Assembly (NCBI GenBank): GCA_007128995.1
Contig: SKWJ01000165.1
Coordinates: 1 to 18,114, forward strand
DNA: 18,114 nt
Reading direction: 5' to 3'
From: Paracoccaceae bacterium
GTDB lineage: Bacteria; Pseudomonadota; Alphaproteobacteria; Rhodobacterales; Rhodobacteraceae
Position 1 is the first letter of the stretch. Every line of letters begins with the position of its first letter. The translations under genes were made by a program, and so were the position numbers. Positions 7,671-15,017 of this stretch are shown here, piece by piece. Below the pieces are notes generated by a model, which was not told the origin of the DNA, ran no database searches, and saw only the letters and a program-made list of their open reading frames with translations.

Positions 7671-8439
7671 GGGCCGAACTGCCATTGTCACGGCTGCAAG
7701 CCGCGGACTGGGCCGCGCGGTTGCGGCATCGCTGGCGCGTGAGGGTGTCTCGCTGGTCATCAATGCGCGCGGGGCCGAAGCGCTGGACCTTGCCGCCGCA
7801 GAGCTGCGCGCAGAGTTCGGGGTCGCGGTCACCGCAGTAGCGGCGGATTTCAACAGCCGGGACGGGCGTGCAGAGATCCTCGAGGCGTCTGGCGGACAGG
7901 CTGACATTCTGGTCAATAACCCCGGACGCAGGCAGGTGCCCACGCCCTATGCCGAGATCACCCCCGAGGCATGGCGCAGCTGGCTGGAGGATCATTTCCT
8001 GTCATCGATCGAGATGATCCAGTCAGTTGCGCCCGGCATGCAGGCACGCCGGTTCGGGCGGATCGTCAACATGTCGGTCAGTTTCATCAAGTTCCCGCAG
8101 GTTGGCTTTGCGCACAGTCACGCGGCACGCCTTGCCCTGTCCGGCGCGACTGCCGCGATGGTGCGCGAACTCATGCCGCATAATGTCACCATCAACACGG
8201 TCTGCCCCGGCCTGTTTGACACAGACGCGCTGCATACCAACCTCCACGGGCATGCAGAGCGCGGCAACACGACCTATGAAGCCATTGTCGAGGACAGGTT
8301 GAAAACCTGCCCTGCCGGGCGATTCGCCGACCCTTCGGAATGTGGGGATCTGGTTGCATTTCTGTGCAGCGCGCAGGCCGGTTTCATTTCGGGCCAGAAT
8401 ATCGTGAATGATGGTGGCGTGTATCAGGGACTGTTCTGA
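7654..8439 (+). CDS. SDR-family protein with a non-canonical active site (BKR-like subgroup)
   Basis: The 261-residue protein has the short-chain dehydrogenase fold. The cofactor loop is TAASRGLG at 13-20 (the usual TGxxxGxG with the first Gly replaced by Ala). The NNAG element is NNPG at 88-91, and INTVCPG occurs after the catalytic region. Where the YxxxK pair is expected the sequence reads S155-H-A-A-R159, so both the catalytic tyrosine and lysine are changed. A subgroup of beta-ketoacyl-ACP-reductase-like SDRs with imperfect cofactor and tetrad motifs is known, and this fits it. Its reaction is not defined. A clear AGGAG at 7642-7646 fixes the ATG. The start lies inside the DapA-family gene and the stop shares one base with the next ATG, so it is embedded in the operon. 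Annotating it simply as a reductase would be unsafe. Confidence 0.85.
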   Translation: MHLGLEGRTAIVTAASRGLGRAVAASLAREGVSLVINARGAEALDLAAAELRAEFGVAVTAVAADFNSRDGRAEILEASGGQADILVNNPGRRQVPTPYAEITPEAWRSWLEDHFLSSIEMIQSVAPGMQARRFGRIVNMSVSFIKFPQVGFAHSHAARLALSGATAAMVRELMPHNVTINTVCPGLFDTDALHTNLHGHAERGNTTYEAIVEDRLKTCPAGRFADPSECGDLVAFLCSAQAGFISGQNIVNDGGVYQGLF

Positions 8440-9143
8440 TGCGCGTGGTCATGATCAGCGGGGCCGGTCGCGGCCTTGGGCGGGCGATAGCCGAGCATCT
8501 GGCCGGGCAGGGCTGGGCTATGTCGCTTGGTGTGCGCGATCCGGCGCAGGTGGAGGACCTGACAGATGCGCATGTTATCGCACAGCGTTTTGACGCGAAT
8601 AATCCAGATGATGCCAAGGCCTGGGTCGAGGCGACTGTCGCACATTTCGGGCGGCTTGATGCACTGGTCAACAATGCAGGTATCTTGCGCTTTGTCGATT
8701 TTGAAACAGGGCAGGATGCCGATTGCGAGCAGGATCTGGACGATCTCTGGTCTGTCAATGTCAAGGCCCCCTTCCGCCTGATCCGGGCCGCGCTGCCGCA
8801 TCTGAAGGCCAGTGGTGCGGGCCGCGTTGTCAATATCGCTTCAACCGACGCGAAGCGGTTTCGGGGTGGGACATCGGTCGGGTATGTCATGGTCAAGCAC
8901 GCGCTGCATGCGATGACGCAGGCCGTGCGCTTTGCCGGCTGGGATGAGGGGGTTCGCGGAACCGCCATTTGCCCGGGCGCGATCGACACCGACCTGATTG
9001 CAAATCTGCCTGGCGTGACACCCAAACCAGACCGCCTGACCCCCGAGACAGTGGCCCAGATGGTGGGCTTTGTCCTGTCGATGCCCAATCAGGCCAGCAT
9101 CCCCGAATTAATCGCGAATACCCGACTGGAGAGTGGCGTATGA
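8439..9143 (+). CDS. Short-chain dehydrogenase/reductase with intact catalytic residues
   Basis: The 234-residue product is a classical SDR oxidoreductase that uses NAD(H) or NADP(H). It has GAGRGLG at 8-14, NNAG at 78-81, asparagine 107, serine 135 in NIAST, and Y149-x-x-x-K153 (YVMVK), completing the Asn-Ser-Tyr-Lys tetrad. [10 protein letters not shown] follows as in classical members. The start codon shares one base with the stop of the preceding SDR gene, and the stop overlaps the aminotransferase start by four bases, so all three are likely translated as one unit. At 234 residues it is a little short, with a compact C-terminus. The natural role is probably interconversion of a hydroxyl and a keto group on the imported compound, so that the neighbouring aminotransferase or lyase can act. 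Confidence 0.92.
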   Translation: MRVVMISGAGRGLGRAIAEHLAGQGWAMSLGVRDPAQVEDLTDAHVIAQRFDANNPDDAKAWVEATVAHFGRLDALVNNAGILRFVDFETGQDADCEQDLDDLWSVNVKAPFRLIRAALPHLKASGAGRVVNIASTDAKRFRGGTSVGYVMVKHALHAMTQAVRFAGWDEGVRGTAICPGAIDTDLIANLPGVTPKPDRLTPETVAQMVGFVLSMPNQASIPELIANTRLESGV

Positions 9144-10525
9144 CCCTTCAATCCCCAATCAATGACGAACTGGCCGCATGGGACCGTGACTGCCTGCTGC
9201 ACCCGACCACGCATACCGCCCAACATGCGCGTGGTGACGTGCCGGGACGGATCATCACTGGCGGCGAGGGCTGCACGATCGTGGATCGTGATGGGAACCG
9301 TTACCTTGATGGTTTTGCCGCCTTGTACTGCGTCAATGCAGGCTATGGACGCACGGAAATAGCCGATGCGATGAATGCGCAAGCGCAAAAGCTGGCGTTT
9401 TTTCATGCCTTCGCCGGTCATGGAAACGAGCCTGCGATAAAACTGGCGCATATGATCATGGAGCGGGCCCCCGACCATATGGCACGGGTCTATTTCGGGC
9501 TTTCAGGATCGGATGCAAACGAAACCAATGTCAAGCTGATCTGGCAATACAACAATCTTCTGGGCCGCCCCGAAAAACGCAAGATCATCAGCCGCTGGCG
9601 TGCGTATCATGGTTCTGGGCTGGTCTCCGGGTCGATGACGGGCCTCGCTGCGTATCATGCGCGGTTCAATCTGCCTTTGGATGGGTTCTTGCACACGCAT
9701 ACGCCGCATTATCTGCGACGCCCTGATATGGACATGACGGAAGCAGAGTTTGTCGATTTCCTGATCACCGAACTTGAGGCGCTGATAGAGGCAGAGGGAC
9801 CAGAGACGATCGCGGCGTTCATCGGCGAACCGATCATGGGTACAGGCGGCATCCTGCCCCCCCCCAAAGGCTATTGGGACGGCGTGCAGAAGGTCCTTGC
9901 GCGCCATGATATCGCCCTCATCGCGGATGAGGTCGTCACTGGTTTCGGGCGGCTGGGATCAATGTTCGGGTCGGATCATTATGGCCTGACCCCGGATTTC
10001 ATGACCATCGCGAAAGGCCTGACATCGGCTTATGCACCGCTTTCCGGGTCGATCATCTCGCAACGGGTGTTCGATGTCTTGGCCGAAGGGACCGATAAAT
10101 TCGGCGCTCTGGCCCATGGCTGGACCTATTCGGCGCACCCTGTCAGCGCGGCAGCCGGGGTAGCGACACTGGAACTGGTCGACACACTGGATCTGGTTCA
10201 GAATGCGGCAACACTGGGCCCGCACTTGCTGAGCGCCCTGCGCGAGGCCCTCGAAGGGCATCCGAATGTCGCCGAAATCCGTGGCGAGGGGCTGATGGCG
10301 GCGGTAGAGTTCATGGAGAAACCGTCAGAGCGTCGCTTTTTCGCGCCCCCGATGGCGGTCAGCGGCGCAATTTCTGCTGCGATGCTGCGCCATGGCGTGA
10401 TCGCCCGACCCATGCCGGAAGGCGATATCATCGGTTTTGCGCCGCCGCTGTGCATTTCCGAAGATGAGATCAAGCGTTTGGCATCTGCCTTGCGCGCGGC
10501 GGTTGATGAAGTGTTGCCACGATGA
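9140..10525 (+). CDS. Class III pyridoxal-phosphate aminotransferase (omega-amine:pyruvate/putrescine type)
   Basis: The 461-residue enzyme moves an amino group between an amine or omega-amino acid and a keto acid using PLP. Seen are GSDANETN (123-130), which holds the cofactor phosphate, AYHG (155-158) with the stacking tyrosine, D263 in DEVVTGFGR, and the Schiff-base lysine 292 in IAKGLTSAY. The GSDAN signature and the overall pattern resemble the SpuC-like and omega-transaminase group (often aspartate aminotransferase family in databases) rather than ornithine or GABA enzymes. The ATG lies in an ATGA overlap with the SDR gene. An upstream in-frame extension would run inside that gene and is rejected. 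The stop overlaps the deacetylase start by four bases. In the operon it could remove an amino group exposed by the deacetylase, or act on an aldehyde or ketone made by the SDR. Confidence 0.93.
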   Translation: MTLQSPINDELAAWDRDCLLHPTTHTAQHARGDVPGRIITGGEGCTIVDRDGNRYLDGFAALYCVNAGYGRTEIADAMNAQAQKLAFFHAFAGHGNEPAIKLAHMIMERAPDHMARVYFGLSGSDANETNVKLIWQYNNLLGRPEKRKIISRWRAYHGSGLVSGSMTGLAAYHARFNLPLDGFLHTHTPHYLRRPDMDMTEAEFVDFLITELEALIEAEGPETIAAFIGEPIMGTGGILPPPKGYWDGVQKVLARHDIALIADEVVTGFGRLGSMFGSDHYGLTPDFMTIAKGLTSAYAPLSGSIISQRVFDVLAEGTDKFGALAHGWTYSAHPVSAAAGVATLELVDTLDLVQNAATLGPHLLSALREALEGHPNVAEIRGEGLMAAVEFMEKPSERRFFAPPMAVSGAISAAMLRHGVIARPMPEGDIIGFAPPLCISEDEIKRLASALRAAVDEVLPR

Positions 10526-11406
10526 ACCGAACCGCGCCTTGGCAGATGCCGGAAGCCGAATGGCGCCCGATCATAAACCGGGTACGCGCTGGCCGGGAAT
10601 TGCGCCCGACACATTGGCCAGACGGCGCAAGATGCGCCCTCGCGCTGTCTTTCGATGCTGATCACGAGACTTTTGAACTTGGTGCAGGCCGCTCGACGGT
10701 CGGCCGGCTTTCCTGGGGGGAATATGGCCGCCGCCGGGGCGTGCCGCGTGTTCTGGAGGTGTTGCGCCGTCACAAAGCGCCCGCGAGTTTCTTTGTGCCT
10801 GCCGTCGCGGCCCTTGTCGCCCCAGCGGCGCTGGACCCGATCCTTGCGGATGGGCATGAAATCGGTGTTCATGGCTGGATTCACGAGAATACCTCGGTAC
10901 TGGACAAGACAACCGAGGCGCGGCTGATAGGGCAGGCAGCAGATACGCTGGAAAAGCTGACTGGGAAGCGCCCCGTAGGTCATCGGGCGGCGCATTGGGA
11001 TCTCAGCCCCAACACCATTGCCCTCGTCCGCGATCTGGGTTTTTCATATGATTCAAGCCTGATGGCCGATGACGAATGCTATGAACTTCTTTGTGATGGT
11101 GCACCCAGCGGGGTGGTTGAAATCCCTGTTGATTGGTCGCGTGATGATGCCGCTTACCTTTTGTTCAACCGAGAGCCCGCGACACGTCCCTGGACGGACC
11201 CTGCGGTGGTTCTTGATATCTTCCGCCGAGAGTTTGATGCCGCCAGAGCAGAAGGTGGGCTTTGCCAGCTGGTGTTTCATCCGTTCGTGATCGGGTATCG
11301 GTCGCGGATCTGGATTCTGGACGCCCTGCTGGAACATGCCCGCGCCTGCGGGGATGTCTGGATCTGCACGCATGCAGATCTGGCAGATTGGGTGCGTCGG
11401 GCCTGA
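10522..11406 (+). CDS. Polysaccharide deacetylase-family (CE4/PuuE/cyclic imidase-like) hydrolase
   Basis: The 294-residue protein belongs to the CE4 metal-dependent amidohydrolase family. The metal/base motif is SFDADHE at 43-49 (D45 and D47), and the metal pair is H117-G-W-I-H121 in [24 protein letters not shown] (153-163) lies where the family's third motif is expected. The xFDxDxE version of motif 1, and the absence of a signal peptide, point to the cytoplasmic small-molecule branch (PuuE allantoinase, cyclic imide hydrolase, HpPgdA relatives) rather than to secreted chitin or peptidoglycan deacetylases. Its ATG overlaps the aminotransferase stop by four bases, and it is the last gene of the operon. 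A role in opening a cyclic amide/imide or removing an N-acyl group before transamination is plausible but inferred. Confidence 0.88.
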   Translation: MNRTAPWQMPEAEWRPIINRVRAGRELRPTHWPDGARCALALSFDADHETFELGAGRSTVGRLSWGEYGRRRGVPRVLEVLRRHKAPASFFVPAVAALVAPAALDPILADGHEIGVHGWIHENTSVLDKTTEARLIGQAADTLEKLTGKRPVGHRAAHWDLSPNTIALVRDLGFSYDSSLMADDECYELLCDGAPSGVVEIPVDWSRDDAAYLLFNREPATRPWTDPAVVLDIFRREFDAARAEGGLCQLVFHPFVIGYRSRIWILDALLEHARACGDVWICTHADLADWVRRA

Positions 11407-11508
11407 GCATGTGTCGCGCCAGAATCTGCGTGTGATGCTCTGAACACCCGCCACAGCCAAGGCAGGGCGGATAAAGTACCCGGATGATATTCGTGCAAAC
11501 GGTCTTAA

Positions 11509-11805
11509 AGCGCGAAAATTCCGGCACATCTTCGCAAATTCACCGCGCATCTTGCGGCGGGTGTCGGTGATGGCGACAGGTTCCGTCATTGTCTGGGCTG
11601 CGCGATCGGCTGGGACATGCACGAGCCCCCTTTCCTGACGGCAGGGGCTAAAACAATTGTTCGGGAGGGGGTGATCTTCACGATTGAACCCTCCGTTTTT
11701 CAGGACGGCGATTTCTCGGCGCAGGTTGAAGATTGTGGGATTCCCCGAGAGGGCGGTGGAGAGCCGATTACCGGGGGTTGCCACGACATGATTGTGATCG
11801 AGTGA
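11509..11805 (+). pseudogene. Remnant of an M24-family metallopeptidase (Xaa-Pro aminopeptidase/creatinase type), C-terminal part only
   Basis: The frame from 11509 to the TGA at 11803-11805 encodes the end of a pita-bread M24 hydrolase. It shows RHCLGCAIGWDMHEPPFL (family pattern HGLG...G...HEPP), then VIFTIEPSV and AQVEDCGI carrying the two glutamate metal ligands, and HDMIVIE at the very end. The first two metal aspartates and the whole N-terminal domain are absent, and in-frame stops occur upstream at 11485 and 11506. Conserved glycines of the HGLG loop are also replaced (HCLG). An ATG at 11617 opens only 62 residues and no clear ribosome binding site was seen. It is therefore read as a gene remnant left by deletion, possibly of a creatinase, prolidase or ectoine hydrolase-like gene that once belonged to this cluster. 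Family assignment is good; the original substrate is unknown. Confidence 0.72.
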
Positions 11806-11902
11806 AGGCCGATCAACGGTTTTCTGATCTCGCAGAATGTTTAGAGGACTGGGCCATTGCAAGATAGCCCATTTCATGATCAGGGCACGCATCACTCGAT
11901 AA

Positions 11903-11938
11903 TGTGCGCAATAAAAACAAAAATATATATTGCGCACA
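11903..11938. promoter_or_regulatory. Perfect 11-bp inverted repeat upstream of the TRAP operon, probable operator
   Basis: TGTGCGCAATA (11903-11913) and TATTGCGCACA (11928-11938) are exact reverse complements around a 14-base spacer of almost only A and T. The arm centres are 25 bases apart, and each arm contains the palindrome TGCGCA. The repeat lies about 70 bases before the dctQ start. No T-run follows, so it does not look like a terminator. A dimeric regulator (GntR, LysR, IclR or similar) controlling the TRAP genes is the likeliest reader. The regulator is not encoded adjacent to it, unless it is the IclR protein at 1346-2206. Confidence 0.55.
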
Positions 11939-12009
11939 AAATACCTTTATGTCTACTCTCTGAACTTGTTGGCGCGTCCCTGCGCTTTCCCCGCCGCAGG
12001 AGCAACGCC

Positions 12010-12537
12010 ATGACGCTGTTTCTAACTCTGACTGATCGGCTGAACGCATTGCTTCTCTATGTGCTTGCCTGCCTTCTTGCGGTCGTCAGTGTCGCTGTCA
12101 TTGCGCAAGTCAGTGTTCGCTTTGTTCTGACCGCTGCAGGTATTAACATATCCGCCCCATGGACCGAAGAACTGGCGCGCTACGCGCTGATCTGGATGGT
12201 GTTTCTCGGTGCAGGTTACGGGATGCGTCATACCCGGATGATCGCAATGGAATTTCTGATCCAGTCCTTGCCGCGCCAGATCGGCACGCCTCTGCGCTAC
12301 CTTGTGCTGGCCATGGTTGTTGGCTTCAGCGCCCTCTTGCTGAAAGCCGGACTGGATTTCGTGGCCCTTGGCCGGTCTGAGACGAGCCCGGTCCTGGGCA
12401 TCACAAAGGACTGGGTCTACTGGGCCATGCCTGTCGGCGCCGGGCTGCTGATCCTGAACACATTCGCTCATATTGCCGACAGCATTCTTGCAGGGCGCGA
12501 TATCCGTCACGGCGCCGCATCGTCCCAGCAGGAGTGA
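12010..12537 (+). CDS. dctQ: TRAP transporter small permease subunit (DctQ family)
   Basis: The 175-residue inner-membrane protein has four hydrophobic segments (about 13-38, 55-72, 98-118, 134-152), the DctQ topology. The conserved APWTEELARYALIW segment at about 49-62 is diagnostic. The start at 12010 follows AGGAG at 11998-12002 with seven bases between. A longer in-frame reading back to 11857 would cross the inverted repeat and is rejected. DctQ pairs with DctM to form the sodium-driven uptake channel. The gene is the first of the operon, four bases before dctM. Confidence 0.92.
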   Translation: MTLFLTLTDRLNALLLYVLACLLAVVSVAVIAQVSVRFVLTAAGINISAPWTEELARYALIWMVFLGAGYGMRHTRMIAMEFLIQSLPRQIGTPLRYLVLAMVVGFSALLLKAGLDFVALGRSETSPVLGITKDWVYWAMPVGAGLLILNTFAHIADSILAGRDIRHGAASSQQE

Positions 12538-12541
12538 TATC

Positions 12542-13813
12542 ATGGTTCTGCTCATCATCGTTTTGCTGGTCCTGATCGCAATCAGTGTGCCTATCGCGAT
12601 GGCGCTTGGCATGGCGTCGCTTGTCGTGCTGACAGAGCGCAACATTCCACTGATCGCGATCCCGCAGGTGGTGTTTGAATCCCTCGACAGTTTCACGCTG
12701 ATGGCATTGCCACTTTATGTTCTGGCCGGACATCTGATGACGGCAGGGGGCATTGCCACACGGCTGGTCGAGTTTGCGAAAGCGCTGGTCAGTTGGGTCC
12801 GCGGCGGATTGGCGGCGGCTGTCGTGCTGACCTCAATGCTGTTTGCCACGATTTCAGGTTCTTCCGCTGCAACTGCGGCGGCAATCGGGTCCATGCTCAT
12901 CCCGCAAATGGAACGGCAACGCTACCCGCGCCCGTTCAGTGCAGCGGTGACCGCCTCCTCGGCCGAGCTTGGGGTGATCATTCCACCTTCGGTCGCGATG
13001 ATTGTCTATGGTGTCACCACAGGTACATCCATCACCCAGCTTTTTCTGGCGGGTTTCCTTCCCGGCCTTATGATCGCAGCGTCGCTCATGCTGACCGTGA
13101 TCACGATGTCGTGGATCAAATCCTATGGTGAGCGTCAGCCTTTTTTCGTGCGCGACTGGTCGCGCAACGTTCTTCACGCGATGATGCGGGCATGGGCCTC
13201 GCTGTTGATGCCGGTATTGATCCTTGGTGGGATTTTCGGCGGATATTTCACCGCCACTGAAGCCGCAGGAATCGCCGTTTTCTATGCCCTGTTTCTTGGC
13301 TTGTTCATCTATCGCGAACTGTCCTTGCGACACTTGCCCCGGATTGTAGCGCAGGCGGCTGTGACGTCGGCTGTGGTCATGATTATCGTCGCATTTGCGG
13401 CCATGTTCGGATTTGCGCTGCATCTGCTGCGCGCCCCGCAGGCCATTGGCGCGCTCTTGACCAGCCTGACCGAAAACCCGCTGGTGTTCCTGTTGCTGGT
13501 CAATCTGTTCCTGCTTTTGGTCGGCATGTTCATGGAAACATTCGCAGCAATCATCATCCTTGGCCCGATCCTTGTGCCGATCGCGCGGGCCTATGGCATC
13601 GATCCCACGCATTTCGGGATCATCATGATCGTGAACCTGGCTGTCGGGATGGTAACGCCCCCGGTCGGGGTCAATCTGTTCATCGCTTGCGGGATTGCGC
13701 GTGTCAGCATGGAAAAGCTGATGCGGCCGCTCGTGGTGTTGCTGATGGTGCTGATCACCAACCTGATGATCATCACCTATGTGCCGGGGATTTCACTGGC
13801 ACTTATCCGATAA
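12542..13813 (+). CDS. dctM: TRAP transporter large permease subunit (DctM family)
   Basis: The 423-residue protein is strongly hydrophobic throughout, with roughly a dozen membrane segments, and is close to the usual DctM length of about 425. Family signatures include the early ISVPIAMALGMAS segment, ATISGSSAATAAAIGSM, the IPPSVAMIVYGVTTG loop with TGTSITQLFLAG, and TPPVGVNLF near the end. It forms the transport core for a carboxylated substrate, driven by the sodium gradient and fed by the DctP receptor. The ATG at 12542 is four bases after the dctQ stop. The in-frame region upstream overlaps dctQ and is not used. The receptor gene follows after 22 bases. Confidence 0.95.
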   Translation: MVLLIIVLLVLIAISVPIAMALGMASLVVLTERNIPLIAIPQVVFESLDSFTLMALPLYVLAGHLMTAGGIATRLVEFAKALVSWVRGGLAAAVVLTSMLFATISGSSAATAAAIGSMLIPQMERQRYPRPFSAAVTASSAELGVIIPPSVAMIVYGVTTGTSITQLFLAGFLPGLMIAASLMLTVITMSWIKSYGERQPFFVRDWSRNVLHAMMRAWASLLMPVLILGGIFGGYFTATEAAGIAVFYALFLGLFIYRELSLRHLPRIVAQAAVTSAVVMIIVAFAAMFGFALHLLRAPQAIGALLTSLTENPLVFLLLVNLFLLLVGMFMETFAAIIILGPILVPIARAYGIDPTHFGIIMIVNLAVGMVTPPVGVNLFIACGIARVSMEKLMRPLVVLLMVLITNLMIITYVPGISLALIR

Positions 13814-13835
13814 CCGCATCATGGGAGGGTTTCAC

Positions 13836-14819
13836 ATGCGGACATCCAAAACACTGACCATTGCTTCAGCTTTGGCACTGACACTAAGCACACATGCCAC
13901 GGCGCAGGATCATCAGATGACCCTGGCACATGTCCTGTCGGACCAAAGTCCGTATCAGGTCATTCTGGAAGAGTTCAAATCGCTGATCGAAGAGCGCAGC
14001 GACGGCCGGATTGCGGTTGACGTTCAATGCTGTGGTCAGGCTGGCAATGAGACGCGCGCGATTCAGTCCTTCCGAACAGGAATTCTGACTGGTGGCATGG
14101 TCGGCGGGTCCTCGCTGGAAACGGTTGTGCCAGCGTATCGCGTCCTGTCGTTGCCATATTTGTTCGACAGCAAAGAGCAGGCCTATGATGTGCTTCAGGG
14201 TGAGATCGGGACCGAACTTCTGTCCCAACTCGAGCCGTTCGACATGATCGGTCTGGGCTTCGGATCCATCTACGAGCGCTCCATCGCGTCAACCGTACCG
14301 ATCACGAGTGTAGACGACATGGAAGGGCTGAAAATCCGGGTCCTTCCAACGCCCGGCTTTGTCGAGGCCTATAACGCACTGGGCACACAACCCACGCCGA
14401 TGGCATATGGCGAAGTCTTCATGGCCATGCAGAACCGGGTGGTAGATGCTCTTGAAATTTCACCCGATGCCTTTGTCGCCGATCGCTTCCACGAAGCCAC
14501 GAGCGATTTCACCCTGACCAACACACATCAATCGACGACGATCTTCGTGCTGTCTCGCGCTTTCTGGGATGGCTTGCCCGCTGACCTTCAGGCGATGGTT
14601 CAGGAAGCTGCCGCCGAAGCAATCGCGGCAGGAATTGCTGTTCATGATGATCTGGCGGATGCCGGGCTGGTGACTGCGCGCGAAGCAGGTGTCACCATCC
14701 ATGAACCCGACCTTGAACCCTTCATGGAAAAGGCGCGCATGTCATGGCCTGTCATTCTGGACGGGCATGACTCGGCTGCAGAATTCCTTGCGCGTATCGA
14801 GGCCAGCCTCGGACGTTAA
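13836..14819 (+). CDS. dctP: TRAP transporter substrate-binding protein (DctP family)
   Basis: The 327-residue periplasmic receptor begins with a Sec signal peptide (MRTSK, then a hydrophobic stretch, probable cleavage after ATA at residue 23). The mature part shows the DctP pattern: AHVLSDQSPYQ, a GLKIRVL segment with the carboxylate-binding arginine at 168, YGEVFMAMQN near 191-200, and VVDALEISP. The arginine predicts an organic acid ligand. A GGGAGGG ribosome binding site at 13823-13829 fixes the ATG. The gene order Q-M-P places the receptor last, whereas P-Q-M is more common. The residue after GEVFMAMQ is Asn rather than the usual small residue, so the ligand may differ from C4-dicarboxylates. 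Confidence 0.93.
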   Translation: MRTSKTLTIASALALTLSTHATAQDHQMTLAHVLSDQSPYQVILEEFKSLIEERSDGRIAVDVQCCGQAGNETRAIQSFRTGILTGGMVGGSSLETVVPAYRVLSLPYLFDSKEQAYDVLQGEIGTELLSQLEPFDMIGLGFGSIYERSIASTVPITSVDDMEGLKIRVLPTPGFVEAYNALGTQPTPMAYGEVFMAMQNRVVDALEISPDAFVADRFHEATSDFTLTNTHQSTTIFVLSRAFWDGLPADLQAMVQEAAAEAIAAGIAVHDDLADAGLVTAREAGVTIHEPDLEPFMEKARMSWPVILDGHDSAAEFLARIEASLGR

Positions 14820-14837
14820 TCGGCGTTCCGTGACCGG

Positions 14838-14864
14838 CGGTCTTCGTCCCGAAGAAAGAGACCG
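14838..14864 (+). terminator. Compound stem-loop just after dctP
   Basis: CGGTC (14838-14842) can pair with GACCG (14860-14864), enclosing TTCG and CGAA (14843-14846 and 14850-14853) around TCC, with a six-base bulge on the 3' side. It lies about 20 bases after the dctP stop codon. No T-run follows, so it may be a weak or Rho-assisted end, or an mRNA 3'-end barrier. This is assigned by pairing only. Confidence 0.35.
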
Positions 14865-14908
14865 TCTTCCTGTCCCTGCGCTGCAATCGTGGTGCTGCCC
14901 GGCTGTCA

Positions 14909-14930
14909 CAACAGTCGGGCAGGACTGTTG
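14909..14930 (+). other. Perfect 8-bp hairpin in the leader of the glutathione transferase gene
   Basis: CAACAGTC (14909-14916) pairs exactly with GACTGTTG (14923-14930) around a six-base GGGCAG loop, about 90 bases before the downstream ATG. As RNA it would form a compact stem. As DNA it could be a dimer binding site. No T-run follows. No promoter could be assigned with confidence in this stretch. Confidence 0.4.
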
Positions 14931-15017
14931 GGTCGCATCGGAAGAAACAGTTCCCCACTCTTGTGCCTGAACACGGCCCGCGCAGGAGTTTCTCAGCAAA
15001 TATCCAAAGGAAGCCTC

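Larger units (their letters stand above)
11407..12009. other. Long gap between the catabolic operon and the TRAP operon
   Basis: About 600 bases lie between the deacetylase stop and the dctQ start. They hold a decayed M24 peptidase 3' end (about 11509-11805), an inverted repeat (11903-11938) and the dctQ ribosome binding site (AGGAG at 11998-12002). The stretch 11895-11945 is clearly richer in A and T than the surroundings, as expected for a promoter region. No other intact gene was seen. Confidence 0.7.

Noticed and set aside
6738..7943. Minus-strand open frame of 401 codons opposite the DapA-family and SDR genes
   Set aside because: It is antisense to two genes with clear catalytic motifs. 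The translated sequence is Arg/Ser/Pro-rich with no family resemblance.
11053..11937. Minus-strand open frame spanning the deacetylase 3' end and the gap
   Set aside because: It has no recognisable domain, overlaps the deacetylase gene and the M24 remnant, and would start inside the inverted repeat region.
12854..13612. Minus-strand open frame opposite dctM
   Set aside because: It mirrors a hydrophobic transporter gene, giving His/Asp/Gln/Arg-rich nonsense typical of antisense to membrane proteins.
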